Positions 5,698 through 7,121 of a stretch of DNA of 7,121 bases are shown here, piece after piece. Source of the stretch: Bacteroidota bacterium (GTDB lineage Bacteria > Bacteroidota > Bacteroidia > Chitinophagales > Chitinophagaceae); the NCBI GenBank assembly GCA_023415275.1, contig JAEZLJ010000074.1, positions 1 to 7,121 of the forward strand, written 5' to 3'. The notes below the pieces were generated by a model, which made no database searches, had not been told where the DNA came from, and worked only from the letters and a program-made list of their open reading frames with translations. A program made the translations under genes and the position numbers. Each line of letters begins with the position of its first letter. Positions within the stretch are counted from its first letter, which is position 1.

Positions 5698-6609
5698 ATG
5701 AATAAACTCTTTTGGATAATGACCTTACTTATAGCTGGTCATTTTTCTGCCCATTCCCAAAACGCCATTGCCAAGATCAAATACGAACAGGCAGAAGAAG
5801 CCTTTGCAAAAGATGATTATGCTACTACAATCGTAAAATTGGATGAAGCACAAAAACTGTTGGGTAGCACCAATCCAAAGATCTTATACCTGCGGCTGAT
5901 GGCAGCAAAAGGCATTATTGCAAGCGGAAAGTTTGATTGGGAATTTTTGGCAGAAATACGTAAAGATGCGGCATATTACATCAGGCAATATAGTGAAATG
6001 CAGGGGATCGAAGAAAAGTTCCGCCAGGTGTACGAGTTTTCGGAATCCCTCGATGCATTCCCTAAAACAAAAGAGCTTTGGGATGAAAAGCAAGCACAGG
6101 CAGCACAGGCACGGGCAGAATGGCTCAAACAAAGGCCCTTACAGGTAAGCGACAGCCTGATGAAGATTTTTGGAGTTAATGAATGCCGCACTATGGGCGG
6201 GTTTTTAGCCTCGCCATTTGCTGCACAACTAAAAAAATCCAGGGAATCAACAAAATACACTACTATATACGATAGGATAGTTAACTATACGGGGTATCCG
6301 CCGGCAGGTTCCTTCGAGGCACGCTTTAACAGTAAGGCGGAATGTTTCTTCTATTCTTATATCATTTTGTCAAAAACAGCCGATACAGTCATAGCTAAAA
6401 AAATCTATCAATCCTTTCTCGATCTCTATCCTTCCGAACTCGGTAAAGAATGGGTAGAACAAAAAGCACCAACCAGGCAAACCTCCTTACCGGAAACTAC
6501 TACCACCATCATAAAACAGCCTGCCACCGGCAACAAAGGTGAGCTTTGGTTCTCGTATGATCAATACGCGGATGGGGCTTTAATTCGCCTTAGCGTTTAT
6601 CCACAATAA
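5698..6609 (+). CDS. Exported protein with TPR-like N-terminus and unrecognised C-terminus
   Basis: A 303-residue protein. ATG 5698 is preferred to the in-frame TTG at 5689, three codons earlier, because it gives a normal signal peptide (MNKLFWIMTLLIAGHFSAHS, cleavage before Gln21). Residues 25-69 belong to the same module as the flanking genes (KYEQAEEAF, KLDEAQKLLG, KILYLRLMA), with 23 of 45 residues identical to the protein at 4825. Residues 75-145 are charged helices ending in an Ala/Gln-rich stretch (KQAQAAQARAEWLKQ). The C-terminal part (146-303) is not an Lcl domain: it has two Cys (162, 216), a YTGYPPAGSFEARF segment (197-210), a Thr/Pro-rich linker (258-278) and a beta-like end (GELWFSYDQY ... 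LIRLSVYPQ). I do not recognise it. It sits between two Lcl-type paralogues at operon spacing. Confidence 0.9.
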   Translation: MNKLFWIMTLLIAGHFSAHSQNAIAKIKYEQAEEAFAKDDYATTIVKLDEAQKLLGSTNPKILYLRLMAAKGIIASGKFDWEFLAEIRKDAAYYIRQYSEMQGIEEKFRQVYEFSESLDAFPKTKELWDEKQAQAAQARAEWLKQRPLQVSDSLMKIFGVNECRTMGGFLASPFAAQLKKSRESTKYTTIYDRIVNYTGYPPAGSFEARFNSKAECFFYSYIILSKTADTVIAKKIYQSFLDLYPSELGKEWVEQKAPTRQTSLPETTTTIIKQPATGNKGELWFSYDQYADGALIRLSVYPQ

Positions 6610-6629
6610 TAATGTCAAGCTATCTGTAT

Positions 6630-7121
6630 ATGAAACAACTACTCTGTCTTCTTTCCTTTGTCCTGATCTTGCATAGCGTCCAGGCACAATCTGCATCTGC
6701 AGAAGCAAAAGCCGCTTATTTGTTGGCAGAAGAGGCCTTTAATTCCGGTGACTGGAAAGGCACACTTACCTATTTGGAACAATGTAAGTCCAAATTAGGA
6801 AAGCCAAATAGTAAGATGCTTTACCTGGAATTGATGACTGAGATGGAACTTGCGAAAACCGATGCGGCTTATTATGACAAGGCGCTCGCTACCATTGCCG
6901 CTTTTGAGAAAGCGCCGGATGCGGGCAGCTTTAATGAGGAGAAAACGGTGGAGGTAATGAAAACCAAACTCCGCATCGGCAAGCTGAAAGAAGAAGCGAT
7001 AAAAAAGGCAGCGGATGCCCAAAGGATCGAAGATCAACAAAACGCGGAGGTGGCCCGGTTAGCAGCTTTGGGTGGCATCGTTGTTTATGAAAGCGGTGGA
7101 CATGGTTTGGTGGTAGCTAAA
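6630..7121 (+). CDS. Exported TPR-like/Lcl protein, 3' partial
   Basis: ATG 6630 opens a frame that runs off the window (164 codons seen). The signal peptide is residues 1-19 (MKQLLCLLSFVLILHSVQA) with Gln20 after the cut. The TPR-like module (24-117) closely matches the protein at 4825: EAKAAYLLAEEAF, DWKGTL, EMELAK, TIAAFEKAPD and EVMKTK are shared. The charged linker helix (118-147) is seven residues longer than in that paralogue. At 148-164 the start of an Lcl/DUF1566-type domain is visible (GGIVVYESGGHGLVVAK), so the missing 3' part should hold the WRLPT motif and a VRxVR end. It starts 20 bases after the preceding stop. A tandem paralogue is nearly certain; the C-terminal domain is predicted from its first residues only. 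Confidence 0.92.
   Translation, partial: MKQLLCLLSFVLILHSVQAQSASAEAKAAYLLAEEAFNSGDWKGTLTYLEQCKSKLGKPNSKMLYLELMTEMELAKTDAAYYDKALATIAAFEKAPDAGSFNEEKTVEVMKTKLRIGKLKEEAIKKAADAQRIEDQQNAEVARLAALGGIVVYESGGHGLVVAK

Overview
The window looks like chromosomal DNA from a Bacteroidota bacterium, most likely a Chitinophagaceae-like lineage; the genus cannot be fixed from the sequence. The reasons are a type IX secretion C-terminal sorting domain fused to delta-60 repeats, Bacteroidota-style signal peptides cleaved before Gln, A/T-rich translation starts without Shine-Dalgarno sequences, and a standalone four-helix-bundle protein of the 23S rRNA intervening-sequence type.

Layout. (1) Bases 2-1339 hold the 3' part of a large secreted surface protein (delta-60 repeats, SprB/PKD-like module, Cys-rich module, T9SS sorting tail), closed by a hairpin terminator at 1366-1400. 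(2) Convergent to it on the minus strand, bases 1399-1527 encode a 42-residue lipoprotein. (3) Bases 1682-2373 hold a promoter-like element, a GTCAC-rich repeat/hairpin leader and a 190-residue four-helix-bundle suffix-domain protein. (4) About 490 bases without a substantial gene (2374-2864) contain a degenerate REP-like element, small dyads, a second copy of the promoter-like element (2701-2727) and a possible 22-codon leader ORF. (5) From 2865 to the window end, all on the plus strand with gaps of 16-37 bases, runs a putative operon of exported proteins: a 640-residue protein with three DFW motifs, a TPR-like/Lcl(DUF1566) protein, a 31-codon remnant, a 303-residue protein with the same N-terminal module but a different C-terminus, and another TPR-like/Lcl paralogue cut by the window edge.

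The last cluster is the most interesting part. Every product begins with a signal peptide, and at least three share an N-terminal helical module (AEEAF ... KILYL ... LM) joined to different C-terminal modules. This looks like an expanding, domain-shuffling family of secreted or periplasmic proteins whose function I do not recognise. How they act together is inference: co-transcription and common export suggest one envelope or extracellular process.
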